This document shows, piece by piece, positions 9,042 to 18,060 of a stretch of 64,000 nucleotides of DNA; within the stretch, counting starts at the first letter, position 1, and every line of letters begins with the position of its first letter. This DNA is from Agarivorans albus (GTDB taxonomy: Bacteria > Pseudomonadota > Gammaproteobacteria > Enterobacterales > Celerinatantimonadaceae). A program made the position numbers and the translations under genes. The notes below the pieces were generated by a model. It did not search any database and was not told the origin of the DNA. It saw nothing but the letters and a program-made list of their open reading frames with translations. Location: assembly GCF_019670105.1 (NCBI RefSeq), contig NZ_AP023032.1, positions 1,854,972-1,918,971 of the forward strand. Direction: 5' to 3'.

Positions 9042-9971
9042 ATGTTTTTCATAATACAAACGGCGAAAGGAAGTCGCGTTCCATTGAGTAAACAGCAACA
9101 AGAATTGTTTGAGCTAAAAAACAAGCAATATAAGGCCAAACGCCGTATGCAAATAAAAGTTACGGTGTTGTTAGTATGTTTATTGCTGGTGATTTTTGCC
9201 GCTCTTATGTCAAAGGCTGAGGCAAAAACCTATACCTTTGGCATTGTGCCGCAGCAATCAGCTACCCGTTTGGCGCTGCAATGGAGTCCGCTTTTGGAGG
9301 CCGTTAGCCAGTATAGTGGTCATTTCTTAGAATTTAAAACCGCACCAAGTATTGCTGAGTTTGAAAAGCGCTTAGCTCAAGGGCAATACGACTTTGCCTA
9401 TATGAATCCTTATCATTACCAGGTTTATTCAGAGCAACCTGGTTACCGAGCTTTCGCAAAATCAAAAGATAAAAAACTTAGTGGTATTATTGTGGTAAGT
9501 AAAGAATCTGATACTACTATCAATAATGTGCGTGACTTGGATTCTCAATCAATGGCTTTTCCTGCACCCAATGCATTTGCCGCTAGTGTGGTGCTTAGAG
9601 GTTACTTAGCTCAACAAGAAATTGATTTTAATCCGTTTTATGTTGGGTCGCATGACTCGGTTTATCGAGCTGTAGCTGCGGGTTTATATCCTGCCGGCGG
9701 GGGGATTCCGCGCACTTTTCAAAGTAGCACGGTTAAAGACCAATTACGCATATTATGGGAGTCGCCAGGGTTTACACCTCATGCTATCGCGGCACACCCC
9801 AATGTGGAAGCGCCAGTGTTAGCCGCTGTGCAGCAAGCTTTTCTTAGTATGGGGCAAGATGAAGCGCAACAAAGCTTACTTAAAGCCTTAAATATGAAAG
9901 GTTTTGTTGCCGCCGAAGATGCCGAGTGGGATGATGTGAGAGAGCTTGGGATAGGCGATACCCACCACTAA
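9042..9971 (+). CDS. PhnD-like periplasmic binding protein, putative sensor partner
   Basis: A 309-residue PhnD/TauA-type substrate-binding protein (phosphate/phosphite/phosphonate family). A cytoplasmic N-terminus of about 38 residues precedes a hydrophobic segment (VLLVCLLLVIFAALM), so it may stay anchored by its uncleaved leader. The binding domain begins TYTFGIVPQQSA and contains the family motifs YDFAYMNPYHY and SHDSVYRAVAAG. No permease or ATPase gene accompanies it. It is embedded between the CpsD-like gene and the hybrid kinase gene, starting one base after the former. I infer it feeds ligand information to the kinase, as binding proteins do for several histidine kinases. V. fischeri has sypE at this place. 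Confidence 0.8.
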   Translation: MFFIIQTAKGSRVPLSKQQQELFELKNKQYKAKRRMQIKVTVLLVCLLLVIFAALMSKAEAKTYTFGIVPQQSATRLALQWSPLLEAVSQYSGHFLEFKTAPSIAEFEKRLAQGQYDFAYMNPYHYQVYSEQPGYRAFAKSKDKKLSGIIVVSKESDTTINNVRDLDSQSMAFPAPNAFAASVVLRGYLAQQEIDFNPFYVGSHDSVYRAVAAGLYPAGGGIPRTFQSSTVKDQLRILWESPGFTPHAIAAHPNVEAPVLAAVQQAFLSMGQDEAQQSLLKALNMKGFVAAEDAEWDDVRELGIGDTHH

Positions 9972-10002
9972 TAGACCTTAGCAACAAGGATGAAACGACG
10001 CG

Positions 10003-13000
10003 ATGACATTTAGCTTTAAGGCAAAAACAGTTCTGGGCGTCGCTTTAATTGAAGCCGTGCTGTTAGGCGTGTTGGTGTATAGCAGTATTGGCTGGCTGTA
10101 TGATTCTAACGAACTGCAAGTTGAGCAGCACAGTAGAATGATGTCCTCTCTGTTTGCCTCTACCACTAAAAACGCCATTATCACTACCGATTTAGCCACC
10201 CTCGATAGCCTTACCAGTGAATTCTCCGCACAAAAAGACATTGCCTACGTCATAATCAAAGACCAAAACGATCGTTTGTTATCAAAGGCAGGCGTAGATC
10301 CCTTATCTAACCCTAGAGATAACCCCGACTTAGGAGACCATGAGCACAGCGTATTTGTTACCGAAAATGTCGTAGAGATTGGTGGGCGAATATACGGAAA
10401 CATAGAAATAGGTGTTTATGACCATGGCCTGCATGGCCTAATTTCTGAAGCGAGCTCTTTTGGGGTAAGTATCGCTTTATTGGAAATAGCTTTAGTGGCG
10501 CTGTTTTCGTTTTTGTTGGGCTCTTACCTTACTCGCCAGCTGGGCGACTTAAGAGATGCCGCCAAAACTATTACTCAAGTTGGACCGGGTATTCAACTTA
10601 AAGTGAAAGGCAAGGATGAGATATCCGAGGTATCAAACGCGTTTAACACCATGTCAGCTGCGCTGGAAAAGTCCCATATCGAGTTTAAGCAAGCCATTGA
10701 AACACAAGAAAAGCTAGCCTTAGAGCTTAAGCAAAACCAATCAATTTTAAAGGCAACCATCGCTTCTGCAATGGATGCCGTTATTACCACCGATAGACAC
10801 GGCCATGTATTAGAATTTAGCCAAAGTGCTGAACGAATTTTTGGTTATAGCCGAGATGAAATCGTGGGTGAAGAACTTGCGAGTTTTCTGGTACCAGAAG
10901 CATTTCGTGAAGCGCACCGTCAAGGCCTTAAGCATTTTAGAAAAACCGGTGAAGCGCCAGTATTAGGCCAGCGCTTAGAGTTACCCGCTATGCATAAAGA
11001 AGGACATGAGTTTCTTTCGGAGTTAACGATTAGTTCTGTAGAAGTGGGTGACGATACTGTATTTACCGCGTTTATGCGTGATATTTCAGACAAAAAACGC
11101 ACTGAACAAGAGCTGCAATTAGCCGCCGAAGCCTTTGATGCTAACGAAGCTATTTTTATTACTAATCAACATGCCGAAATTGTGCGGGTTAACCAAGCTT
11201 TTACCCGTATTACGGGTTATAGCGCTGAGGAAGCCTTAGGCCAAACCCCTTCAATATTAAGTTCTGGCGAGCACGATAAAGCGTTTTTCGACAATATGTG
11301 GCAACACCTCAAGCAAGATGGAGTGTGGTCGGGCGAAATTGTTAACCTTCGAAAAAATGGCGAACGTTTACCAGAGTGGTTAAGTATCTCGTCGGTGAAA
11401 AATCCAGAAGGTGAAATTACTCATTATGTGGCTCATTTTACTGATTTAAGTGAACAAAAAGCAGTGGAACAATCACTAGAGCGAGCCAAGCATGATGCAG
11501 AAGCCGCCAGCTTAGCTAAAAGCCGGTTTTTAGCTAGCATGAGCCACGAGATCCGCACCCCGTTAAATGCCATTATCAACATGTATCAAATACTTAAAGA
11601 AACCGATTTGAGCTTGGAGCAACAGGGTTTTGTTGATACTGGAAATGAGGCCGGACATACACTAATGGCCTTGGTGAATAATGTATTAGATTTTTCTAAA
11701 ATTGAGGCTGGTCAGTTAGAGTTTAACAACGAGTGGTTCTCGGCCACCGATACCTTAGAAAGCATCGTTAAGTTATTTAATACCACGGCTCAGCAAAAGG
11801 CTCTGAAGTTTGAGTTAGATGTGGCGGATGAAATACTGCCTGAGTATTTTGGTGAGCCATTGCGCTTTAGGCAAATTGTATTCAACTTAATGGGGAACGC
11901 GGTTAAATTTACCTCCAAGGGCGGAGTGAGCTTGGGGTTAAAAGCAACCCAACCTTATGGTGTAGAGCTTACTGTTAGTGACACTGGTATTGGTATAAGT
12001 AAAGAAGATAAAGAGCGCTTATTTGAAGAGTTTTATCAAGTGGACAGTGGTGCTACCAAACGTTATTCCGGTACCGGATTAGGCTTAGCAATTACCCGCC
12101 AATTAGTTGAGAAGATGGGCGGTGAGGTGAGCGTAGACAGTGAAGTAGGGCGCGGCACTACATTTACGGTAAATCTGCCCTTTAGAGGTCGCCATGCACC
12201 AGTGATTCAATTAGATGATATGGCGGAACAAACAGAGCCTGAGCAATCTGTAGTAGAAGATGCCAGAGTACTGTTGGTTGAAGACAGCGCTATGAACCGT
12301 GCGGTAGTGACCCAAGTACTTAAAGATTTTGTTAAAGAGTTAAGCTGCGCTGAAAATGGTCAAGTTGCTGTTGAGCTTTGCGAGCACAATGAATACGACG
12401 TGATTCTTATGGATATGGCAATGCCCGTAATGGACGGCTTAGCTGCAACTCGTGCCATTCGAGCAGCCAGTGGGCCTAATCAAGAAACTCCGATTTTGGC
12501 GATGACTGCCAATGCCTTTGCCGAAGATAAACAAGCCTGTTTTTCTGCAGGTATGAACGATTTTATCACTAAGCCTATCGACATCCCCTTGTTAAGGGCT
12601 AAACTGGTTCAGTGGTATAGCGAAGCACCAATTCGCTCGCAGCTCAGTGAGCCACTTATATCAACGATACCAGAGCAAACAACTGCTAGTAATAACGCTG
12701 ATAAACCTAAGGCGAACTTGCAGGCTGTTTCAGAGACAAAAACAGCAGCGGTGCTAGAACAAGACTTAAGTGTGTTGGTTGATAAAAAAGTGCTCGAGCA
12801 GTTGGTAAAAGATGCCGGAACAGAGGCGCTACCGTTGATGCTTTCTTTGTTATATCAAGAAACTGAGCAGCAGAGGGTAACCATTAAACAAGCTTTTGAA
12901 GAGCAGCTTTTTGACGACGTAGCATTAGCCGCTCATACCCTAAAGGGCAATGTAGCCACTTTTGGTGGCGAGCGTTTGAGGCAACTAGCATTAGCGATTG

Positions 13001-13119
13001 AAATAGCCGGTAAAGCATCGGACGCAGAAGCATTAGCCAATACTGTGCCGCAGTTAGACAATGCCGTAGAGCAAACAATTAACGCCATTAAACAGTTTGA
13101 AAAAACAGTGTGCGCTTAA
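10003..13119 (+). CDS. Hybrid sensor histidine kinase with Hpt domain, SypF-like
   Basis: A 1038-residue inner-membrane phosphorelay kinase. TM1 is at about 8-28, the periplasmic sensor at about 29-155, TM2 at about 157-178, then HAMP, a short coil, PAS1 (from about 245), PAS2 (from about 370), HisKA with phosphorylated His515 (ASMSHEIRTPLN), HATPase with DTGIGI and GTGLGL boxes, a receiver with phospho-acceptor Asp804 (LMDMAMPVMDG), and an Hpt domain with His978 (AAHTLKGN). This is the tripartite H-D-H arrangement expected to pass phosphate to the response regulator encoded 9 bp downstream. V. fischeri SypF has the same output end and phosphorylates SypG. The signal is unknown. Confidence 0.93.
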   Translation: MTFSFKAKTVLGVALIEAVLLGVLVYSSIGWLYDSNELQVEQHSRMMSSLFASTTKNAIITTDLATLDSLTSEFSAQKDIAYVIIKDQNDRLLSKAGVDPLSNPRDNPDLGDHEHSVFVTENVVEIGGRIYGNIEIGVYDHGLHGLISEASSFGVSIALLEIALVALFSFLLGSYLTRQLGDLRDAAKTITQVGPGIQLKVKGKDEISEVSNAFNTMSAALEKSHIEFKQAIETQEKLALELKQNQSILKATIASAMDAVITTDRHGHVLEFSQSAERIFGYSRDEIVGEELASFLVPEAFREAHRQGLKHFRKTGEAPVLGQRLELPAMHKEGHEFLSELTISSVEVGDDTVFTAFMRDISDKKRTEQELQLAAEAFDANEAIFITNQHAEIVRVNQAFTRITGYSAEEALGQTPSILSSGEHDKAFFDNMWQHLKQDGVWSGEIVNLRKNGERLPEWLSISSVKNPEGEITHYVAHFTDLSEQKAVEQSLERAKHDAEAASLAKSRFLASMSHEIRTPLNAIINMYQILKETDLSLEQQGFVDTGNEAGHTLMALVNNVLDFSKIEAGQLEFNNEWFSATDTLESIVKLFNTTAQQKALKFELDVADEILPEYFGEPLRFRQIVFNLMGNAVKFTSKGGVSLGLKATQPYGVELTVSDTGIGISKEDKERLFEEFYQVDSGATKRYSGTGLGLAITRQLVEKMGGEVSVDSEVGRGTTFTVNLPFRGRHAPVIQLDDMAEQTEPEQSVVEDARVLLVEDSAMNRAVVTQVLKDFVKELSCAENGQVAVELCEHNEYDVILMDMAMPVMDGLAATRAIRAASGPNQETPILAMTANAFAEDKQACFSAGMNDFITKPIDIPLLRAKLVQWYSEAPIRSQLSEPLISTIPEQTTASNNADKPKANLQAVSETKTAAVLEQDLSVLVDKKVLEQLVKDAGTEALPLMLSLLYQETEQQRVTIKQAFEEQLFDDVALAAHTLKGNVATFGGERLRQLALAIEIAGKASDAEALANTVPQLDNAVEQTINAIKQFEKTVCA

Positions 13120-13128
13120 GGAGAAGCC

Positions 13129-14562
13129 ATGGGAAGTGAGTTAACAGCCTCCGTATTATTGGTCGAAGACAGCGAAACGCTTGCTGCCACCTATCAGGCT
13201 TATTTAAGCAAAGAGAACCTAAAATTAGCGCGCGTTGCCACCGGTGGTGCCGCGATTGAGTTCTTGTCTAAGCAATCTCCGCAAGTGATGTTATTGGATT
13301 TAAACCTGCCAGATATGGGCGGGATGCAAGTATTAGAGTGGATGGTAGAACGTAGCTTGCCCACCTCGGTAATTATTATTACTGCCTATGGCTCGGTAGA
13401 TATTGCTGTTGACTCGATGCGTTTGGGGGTGGTGGATTTTATTGAAAAACCTTTTGATGCCAGCCGTTTAAAAGTGACCGTGAATAATGCACTTAACCTT
13501 CATAAGCTAAAATCTTTAGTCGAAAACTACCAAGCGGATGCAGGGCGCGATAGCTTCCATGGCTTTATTGGCAGCAGCCTAGCCATGCAAAATGTATATC
13601 GCATGATTGAAGCGGTAGCACCAAGTAAAGCCACAGTGTTTATTACCGGTGAAAGTGGTACCGGCAAGGAAGTTTGTGCCGAAGCCATTCATAAGCAAGG
13701 TACCCGTTCCGACAAACCGTTTGTGGCGATTAACTGTGGCGCTATTCCTAAAGATCTCATGGAGAGCGAGATTTTTGGTCATGTTAAAGGCGCATTTACC
13801 GGTGCCTCGTCGATGCGTGCAGGTGCAGCTTCACAAGCCCACGGTGGAACCTTGTTTCTTGATGAAATAGGCGAAATGGACATGGAGCTACAAACTAAGC
13901 TACTGCGCTTTGTTCAAACAGGCCGTTTTCAAAAAGTAGGTGGCAGCCAAGAAGAACAGGTGGATGTTAGGTTTTTGTGTGCCACCAACCGCGACCCCTG
14001 GGAAGAGGTGCAAGCTGGCCGATTTAGAGAAGATCTTTATTATCGCTTGTATGTAGTGCCAATTCATTTGCCGCCATTACGTGAAAGGGGATTAGATGTT
14101 CCCGGCATTGCGCAAAAGTTTCTGCGTCGTTACGCCAAGGAAGAGGGTAAGCAATTTCGCCGCTTTTCAAGTTTAACCGCTACGGTAATGAGCAACTATG
14201 ATTGGCCGGGGAATGTACGTCAGTTGCAAAACGTTATTCGCAATATTTGTGTATTACACGATGGCAAGGAAGTACTCGCTAGCCAGCTACCACCTCCGAT
14301 AAACCAATTGGTACCAGAAGGTGCCATCGGTAAAGATGGTCGACACCCAGAAGAAGTCGTTACCGAGGAACAAACTGATACTGGCTTAAACGGCGTTAGC
14401 CAATATCAAATTCAACCGCTGTGGATTACTGAGAAGGAAGCCATCGAACATGCGATAGACCATTGCGATGGTAATATTCCTAAAGCTGCAGAATTGCTGG
14501 ATGTAAGTCCTTCTACTATTTATCGCAAAAAGCAATCATGGGAAGAAGCCGAAGCAAGTTAG
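13129..14562 (+). CDS. Sigma54-dependent response regulator, SypG-like
   Basis: A 477-residue NtrC-family activator. The receiver domain has phospho-acceptor Asp57 (MLLDLNLPD) and K at EKPF. The AAA+ domain has Walker A GESGTGKE, the sigma54-contacting loop GAFTGA (221-226) and Walker [13 protein letters not shown]. The C-terminal Fis-type helix-turn-helix ([16 protein letters not shown]) binds enhancer DNA. It is the last gene of the 4944-14562 operon and is followed by a strong terminator. Six sigma54 promoters lie in the surrounding polysaccharide genes, four with a common upstream dyad, so this protein is the obvious candidate to activate them, as SypG does in V. fischeri. Confidence 0.95.
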   Translation: MGSELTASVLLVEDSETLAATYQAYLSKENLKLARVATGGAAIEFLSKQSPQVMLLDLNLPDMGGMQVLEWMVERSLPTSVIIITAYGSVDIAVDSMRLGVVDFIEKPFDASRLKVTVNNALNLHKLKSLVENYQADAGRDSFHGFIGSSLAMQNVYRMIEAVAPSKATVFITGESGTGKEVCAEAIHKQGTRSDKPFVAINCGAIPKDLMESEIFGHVKGAFTGASSMRAGAASQAHGGTLFLDEIGEMDMELQTKLLRFVQTGRFQKVGGSQEEQVDVRFLCATNRDPWEEVQAGRFREDLYYRLYVVPIHLPPLRERGLDVPGIAQKFLRRYAKEEGKQFRRFSSLTATVMSNYDWPGNVRQLQNVIRNICVLHDGKEVLASQLPPPINQLVPEGAIGKDGRHPEEVVTEEQTDTGLNGVSQYQIQPLWITEKEAIEHAIDHCDGNIPKAAELLDVSPSTIYRKKQSWEEAEAS

Positions 14563-14582
14563 GTTTGCTTTTACCAAGATGC

Positions 14583-14610
14583 AAAAAGGCCCTGTTTAGC
14601 AGGGCTTTTT
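14583..14610. terminator. Rho-independent terminator, likely bidirectional
   Basis: GCCCTG-TTTAG-CAGGGC stem-loop at 14589-14605 with five A before it and five T after it. It lies between the convergent ends of the sigma54 regulator gene and the MerR gene, and can serve both. Confidence 0.9.
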
Positions 14611-14613
14611 ACT

Positions 14614-15027
14614 TTAGGCTTGTTTGAGTTTGTTATTAGGTTTGCTCGATTTCTTACTGGCGATGTTAAGTAATCGGCGAAAGGTAGGGCATTCGAAATG
14701 ATTAGCTGCTTTGCATTTTGCACTGTGTCTTAAGCCATCACGCATAGTTGTGAGAGCTTTGATTGTTTTGTCTAATTCATCGGCTTTGGCATTTAGCTTG
14801 GCTCGGTCTACTTGCGCTCCAGTTGATGTGAGCATGGGTTTTATTTCAGTTAATGAAAATCCAGCTTGGCTGGCTAAGCTAATAAATGCCAGCTGTTCCA
14901 CAACCTTGCTATTAAACTGGCGTCGCAATCCCTTTCGTGAACTAGATTTAATCAAGCCTTGTTGTTCATAGTAGCGCAGTGTTGAAGCGCTAAGCCCCGA
15001 GGCCTTTACTACTTCTGCAATATCCAT
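14614..15027 (-). CDS. MerR-family transcriptional regulator
   Basis: A 137-residue regulator. The N-terminal winged helix begins MDIAEVVKASGLSASTLRYYE, the MerR hallmark. A long dimerisation helix follows at about residues 80-105. The C-terminal part has two cysteines spaced as KCKAANHFECPTF, a possible metal or redox site. It is divergent from the thiopurine methyltransferase-type gene and the intervening DNA carries a MerR-type promoter with a 19-bp spacer, so it very probably controls that gene. The inducer is not evident; metalloid, electrophile or oxidative signals are all possible within the family. Confidence 0.9.
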   Translation of the reverse strand: MDIAEVVKASGLSASTLRYYEQQGLIKSSSRKGLRRQFNSKVVEQLAFISLASQAGFSLTEIKPMLTSTGAQVDRAKLNAKADELDKTIKALTTMRDGLRHSAKCKAANHFECPTFRRLLNIASKKSSKPNNKLKQA

Positions 15028-15038
15028 CTTTTTTACTC

Positions 15039-15069
15039 TTGACTTAAAGTCGACTTTAACTTGTAAACT
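15039..15069 (+). promoter_or_regulatory. MerR-type promoter with 19-bp spacer and palindromic operator
   Basis: A -35 element TTGACT (15039-15044) and a -10 element TAAACT (15064-15069) are separated by 19 bp, longer than the usual 17. A perfect 16-bp palindrome TTAAAGTCGACTTTAA (15044-15059) fills the spacer. This is the classic MerR architecture, in which the bound activator untwists the over-long spacer. It reads toward the methyltransferase gene at 15132. The MerR gene's own promoter probably overlaps on the other strand. Confidence 0.8.
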
Positions 15070-15131
15070 AGTGGATAAGCTTGCTTAGCGCAACGCTTTT
15101 TGCAGATTAGAAAGATTTTAGGGGGGTAAAC

Positions 15132-15767
15132 GTGCACGAACAATTTTGGCATCAAAAATGGGAAAAAGACGAAATCGGTTTTCACGAAGGAGAGGTGAAC
15201 CGCTTTTTATATGAGTACTTTAATGCTCTCAAACTAGCAGCAGGTGCGCGAGTGTTTGTTCCTTTGTGTGGGAAAACGCGAGACATCGCCTGGTTGTTAG
15301 ACAATGGGATGAGAGTAGTGGGCGTAGAGCTTAGTGAGCATGCCATAAAGCAGCTTTTTGCAGAGTTAAACTTAGAGCCAAAAGTAGAGAGCTTAGCTGA
15401 CGGCCTACATTACACCAGCGCAAATATAGATATTTTTGTCGCTAATATCTTTTGTCTAAACAGTGAGTTATTAGGCGAAGTGGACGCAATTTATGATCGT
15501 GGTGCTTTAGTGGCCTTACCGGAAGACATTCGCACGCGCTACGCTCAAACGCTACCAATTCTCACCAACAATGCACCGCAACTAGTGGTTACCTACAACT
15601 ACGAACAAAGCCAATATTCCGGTCCTCCTTTTGCGTTAGCAGAGTCTGAAATAGAGCGTTTATATGCATCCATTTATGCTTTAAAGAAACTCGCGAGCAG
15701 ACAGGAAACAGAAGGGTTTGCCAAGGGAATAGATGTTGAAAACGCAGTTTGGTTGCTAGGGAGTTAG
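15132..15767 (+). CDS. tpm: Thiopurine S-methyltransferase (TPMT) family protein
   Basis: A 211-residue SAM-dependent methyltransferase of the bacterial Tpm family (about 218 residues). It begins EQFWHQKWEKDEIGFHEGEVN, has the SAM motif VFVPLCGKTRDIAWLL and the later YDRGALVALP. Bacterial Tpm proteins methylate thiols and metalloids such as selenite and tellurite, giving volatile or less toxic products. The start is GTG 15132; the preceding ggggggtaaac contains an SD-like run. It is controlled by the MerR-type promoter at 15039, which suggests inducible detoxification. It is inserted between two blocks of the polysaccharide locus and is probably unrelated to it. Confidence 0.9.
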   Translation: MHEQFWHQKWEKDEIGFHEGEVNRFLYEYFNALKLAAGARVFVPLCGKTRDIAWLLDNGMRVVGVELSEHAIKQLFAELNLEPKVESLADGLHYTSANIDIFVANIFCLNSELLGEVDAIYDRGALVALPEDIRTRYAQTLPILTNNAPQLVVTYNYEQSQYSGPPFALAESEIERLYASIYALKKLASRQETEGFAKGIDVENAVWLLGS

Positions 15768-15799
15768 ATTGCTTTAGTTCTTCAGCTATTCTAACTGAT

Positions 15800-15812
15800 T
15801 TGCAAGATGCAA
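15800..15812. promoter_or_regulatory. Candidate activator site upstream of the LruC-domain gene
   Basis: TTGCA-AGA-TGCAA is a perfect dyad, extending by one more T/A pair on each side. Its centre is 70 bp before the -24 element at 15876. It matches the dyads at 4795, 31092 and 34657. Confidence 0.65.
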
Positions 15813-15875
15813 AAGTGTCATTCTATTCAATGGGAGTGAGTACTTAAATTCATATAAATCATATTTTTACAAATC

Positions 15876-15891
15876 TGGCTTGGCTCTTGCT
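15876..15891 (+). promoter_or_regulatory. Sigma54 (-24/-12) promoter for the LruC-domain/lipoprotein/glycosyltransferase operon
   Basis: TGGCTT-GGCTC-TTGC, followed by T, has the exact GG-to-GC spacing and a perfect -12 element. Predicted start is about 15901, some 35 bases before the ATG at 15936. Confidence 0.75.
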
Positions 15892-15935
15892 GATAAGCAA
15901 TTACTAGCCTCACAAAGTAAACGATAGGATTGAAT

Positions 15936-18056
15936 ATGAAACCTTGGAAACCTCTCGCTTTTGCCATGCTCTGCTCGCCATTGAGCTCTTATGGTGCTGC
16001 GTTCTCAAGTTGCCCTACACAAGCTTTTTTGGTTCAGCAAAATGTGGCGCAATTGTTCGGTGTTAATTTGGCCACAGGCTTTTACCAAACCTTGGCCGAT
16101 GATATGGGCACTACCGGAAAACTCAACGCTTTGGGTTTTAACCTCCACGACGATTACCTTTATGCTTGGAGTTACCAGCATGGCACCTTGGCAAGAATTG
16201 GTGATGACTACCAAATTGAGCCACTCAGCCTAGATTGGAATGGCATTGACAGTAATGTGAGTTTTTATGTGGGCGATGTGGCTGTTAGCCATAACGCACA
16301 CTACCTCTATCGCAGCGGTTCATCGCGCGGCTTATACCGTGTGTCACTAGATGAAACTGATAGTGACTACCTACAAATGCAGCGAGTAATTGATGGCAGT
16401 GCCTTAAACTTGCGCATTTTTGATATGGCCTTCCATCCCGATAACAACATGCTTTACAGCGTTGATAACAACGGTAACTTATGGAGCATTGACGCTAGCA
16501 ACGGCAATAGCCAAAACCTCGCAAATGTTGGTCAAACTGGCACCTTTGGCGCGGTTTACTTTGATGTTGATGGCAACCTATATATTAGCCGGAACAGCGA
16601 TGGTTCAGTATTCAAAATTGATGTTTCAGAAAGTAACCCACAAGCACAGTTTTACGCTCAAGGACCAGCCTCTGGCAATAACGATGGCGCCCGATGTGCA
16701 ATCGCCCCGATTGTTGCCGAAGATGAAGCCAATATCGATTTTGGTGACGCACCAGATAGCTTTGGTACTTCTTTAGCCAACAATGGTGCTCGCCATCAGT
16801 TAGTAGAAGGTGGAATTCACTTAGGCACCTATGTAGACGGCGAGGCCGATGCTTATGTGTATCCGAAGAGTGATGACAGCTCTCGTTTATTAGACGATGA
16901 AGATGGCATCGCCTTTGTGACCGACGTACAAGTAGGCCTAGATTTTGTGGTGCAGGTAGACAGCTCAGCTAATGGCTACTTAAGTGCTTGGATAGATTTA
17001 AACGGCAACGGCGTATTCGATTCACAAGAGCAAGTACTAACCGACCAAGCTGTTGTAAGTGGGGTGCAATCACTGCTAGTGAGTGTGCCTGAGGGCTACG
17101 AAAGTGGTGACCGCTGGGCACGTTTTCGGATTAGCTCGGCAGGCGGTAACGCCGCCACGGGTGGCGCACCAGATGGTGAAGTGGAAGACATGCAAATCTA
17201 CGTGGGCGACTCGGCCACTCAGGTTAGTTATTACCCAAGTGCTGATGGTTACGCCACGGTGGCCTTTGAAGATAACTGGCCTGCCGAAGGGGACTACGAC
17301 CTTAACGACCTAGTGGTTAACCTGCAAACTAAGGTATTAAGTTTTGCTGAAGGTGATGTTGCAAGAATAGAACTGCAAGGTGAAGTAAGAGCGGTTGGCG
17401 CAAGTTTTCATAACGGCTTTGCGATCCGTATTCCAGGGATTGATAAATCGTTGGTGGATGTTGCTGCCATTCGATATGAAATAAATGGACAGCTATTGGA
17501 TAGCCCGGTACTGGATGCAAGCACTAGTGACATTACCGCGATCATTGCCAGTAACGTGCGCGATTATATTAATAATCAAAACCAGTGTGACTTTTACAAA
17601 ACGCAAAGCGATTGTCGTGGCGAAGGTCAACTTCACTTTAAAGTATTGTTGCCAATGCTTGAAGGTGTTGCGGCCAATAGTTTACCTAGTGCCCCGTTTG
17701 ATCCGTTTATCTACGCAACCGAGCATGCTCGTAATCCTTATTTTGCAAACTCACCAGGCCGTGGCTTAGAGATCCACGCTAAAAATCAAAGCCCAAGCTC
17801 ACAAGCCGACGATACCTTGTGGGGAAGCATGGATGATGTGTCCAACCCAGCGGCTAATTCCTACTACCAAACTGGCAATGGCCTGCCTTGGGCAATCATT
17901 GTGCCTTACAACTGGCAGTATCCATTTGAGCGAATCAAAGTAAGCGATGCCTACCCAAACTTTATTGAATACGCCCAAAGTGAAGGCCAACAAGCCAGTG
18001 ACTGGTACTTGCTGGAAAATGCCCGCAGCGAACTTATTTATCAAGATCAGGAGTAA
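15936..18056 (+). CDS. Secreted LruC-domain (DUF4842) protein, candidate biofilm matrix protein
   Basis: A 706-residue exported protein. The signal peptide ends near SSYGA. Residues about 20-250 look like repeated beta-propeller blades (FDMAFHPDNNMLYSVDNNG, GTFGAVYFDVDGNLYISRN). A GEVED-type segment (about 320-430) contains SAWIDLNGNGVFD and DGEVEDMQIYVGD, likely calcium-binding. The C-terminal LruC/DUF4842 domain starts at VAFEDNWPAEGDYDLNDLVV. The function of LruC domains is unknown. Its sigma54 promoter and activator-like site place it in the same regulon as the polysaccharide genes, so a matrix or adhesin role is a reasonable inference. ATG 15936 is chosen, with agga ten bases before it. 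Confidence 0.85.
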   Translation: MKPWKPLAFAMLCSPLSSYGAAFSSCPTQAFLVQQNVAQLFGVNLATGFYQTLADDMGTTGKLNALGFNLHDDYLYAWSYQHGTLARIGDDYQIEPLSLDWNGIDSNVSFYVGDVAVSHNAHYLYRSGSSRGLYRVSLDETDSDYLQMQRVIDGSALNLRIFDMAFHPDNNMLYSVDNNGNLWSIDASNGNSQNLANVGQTGTFGAVYFDVDGNLYISRNSDGSVFKIDVSESNPQAQFYAQGPASGNNDGARCAIAPIVAEDEANIDFGDAPDSFGTSLANNGARHQLVEGGIHLGTYVDGEADAYVYPKSDDSSRLLDDEDGIAFVTDVQVGLDFVVQVDSSANGYLSAWIDLNGNGVFDSQEQVLTDQAVVSGVQSLLVSVPEGYESGDRWARFRISSAGGNAATGGAPDGEVEDMQIYVGDSATQVSYYPSADGYATVAFEDNWPAEGDYDLNDLVVNLQTKVLSFAEGDVARIELQGEVRAVGASFHNGFAIRIPGIDKSLVDVAAIRYEINGQLLDSPVLDASTSDITAIIASNVRDYINNQNQCDFYKTQSDCRGEGQLHFKVLLPMLEGVAANSLPSAPFDPFIYATEHARNPYFANSPGRGLEIHAKNQSPSSQADDTLWGSMDDVSNPAANSYYQTGNGLPWAIIVPYNWQYPFERIKVSDAYPNFIEYAQSEGQQASDWYLLENARSELIYQDQE

Positions 18057-18060
18057 GACC

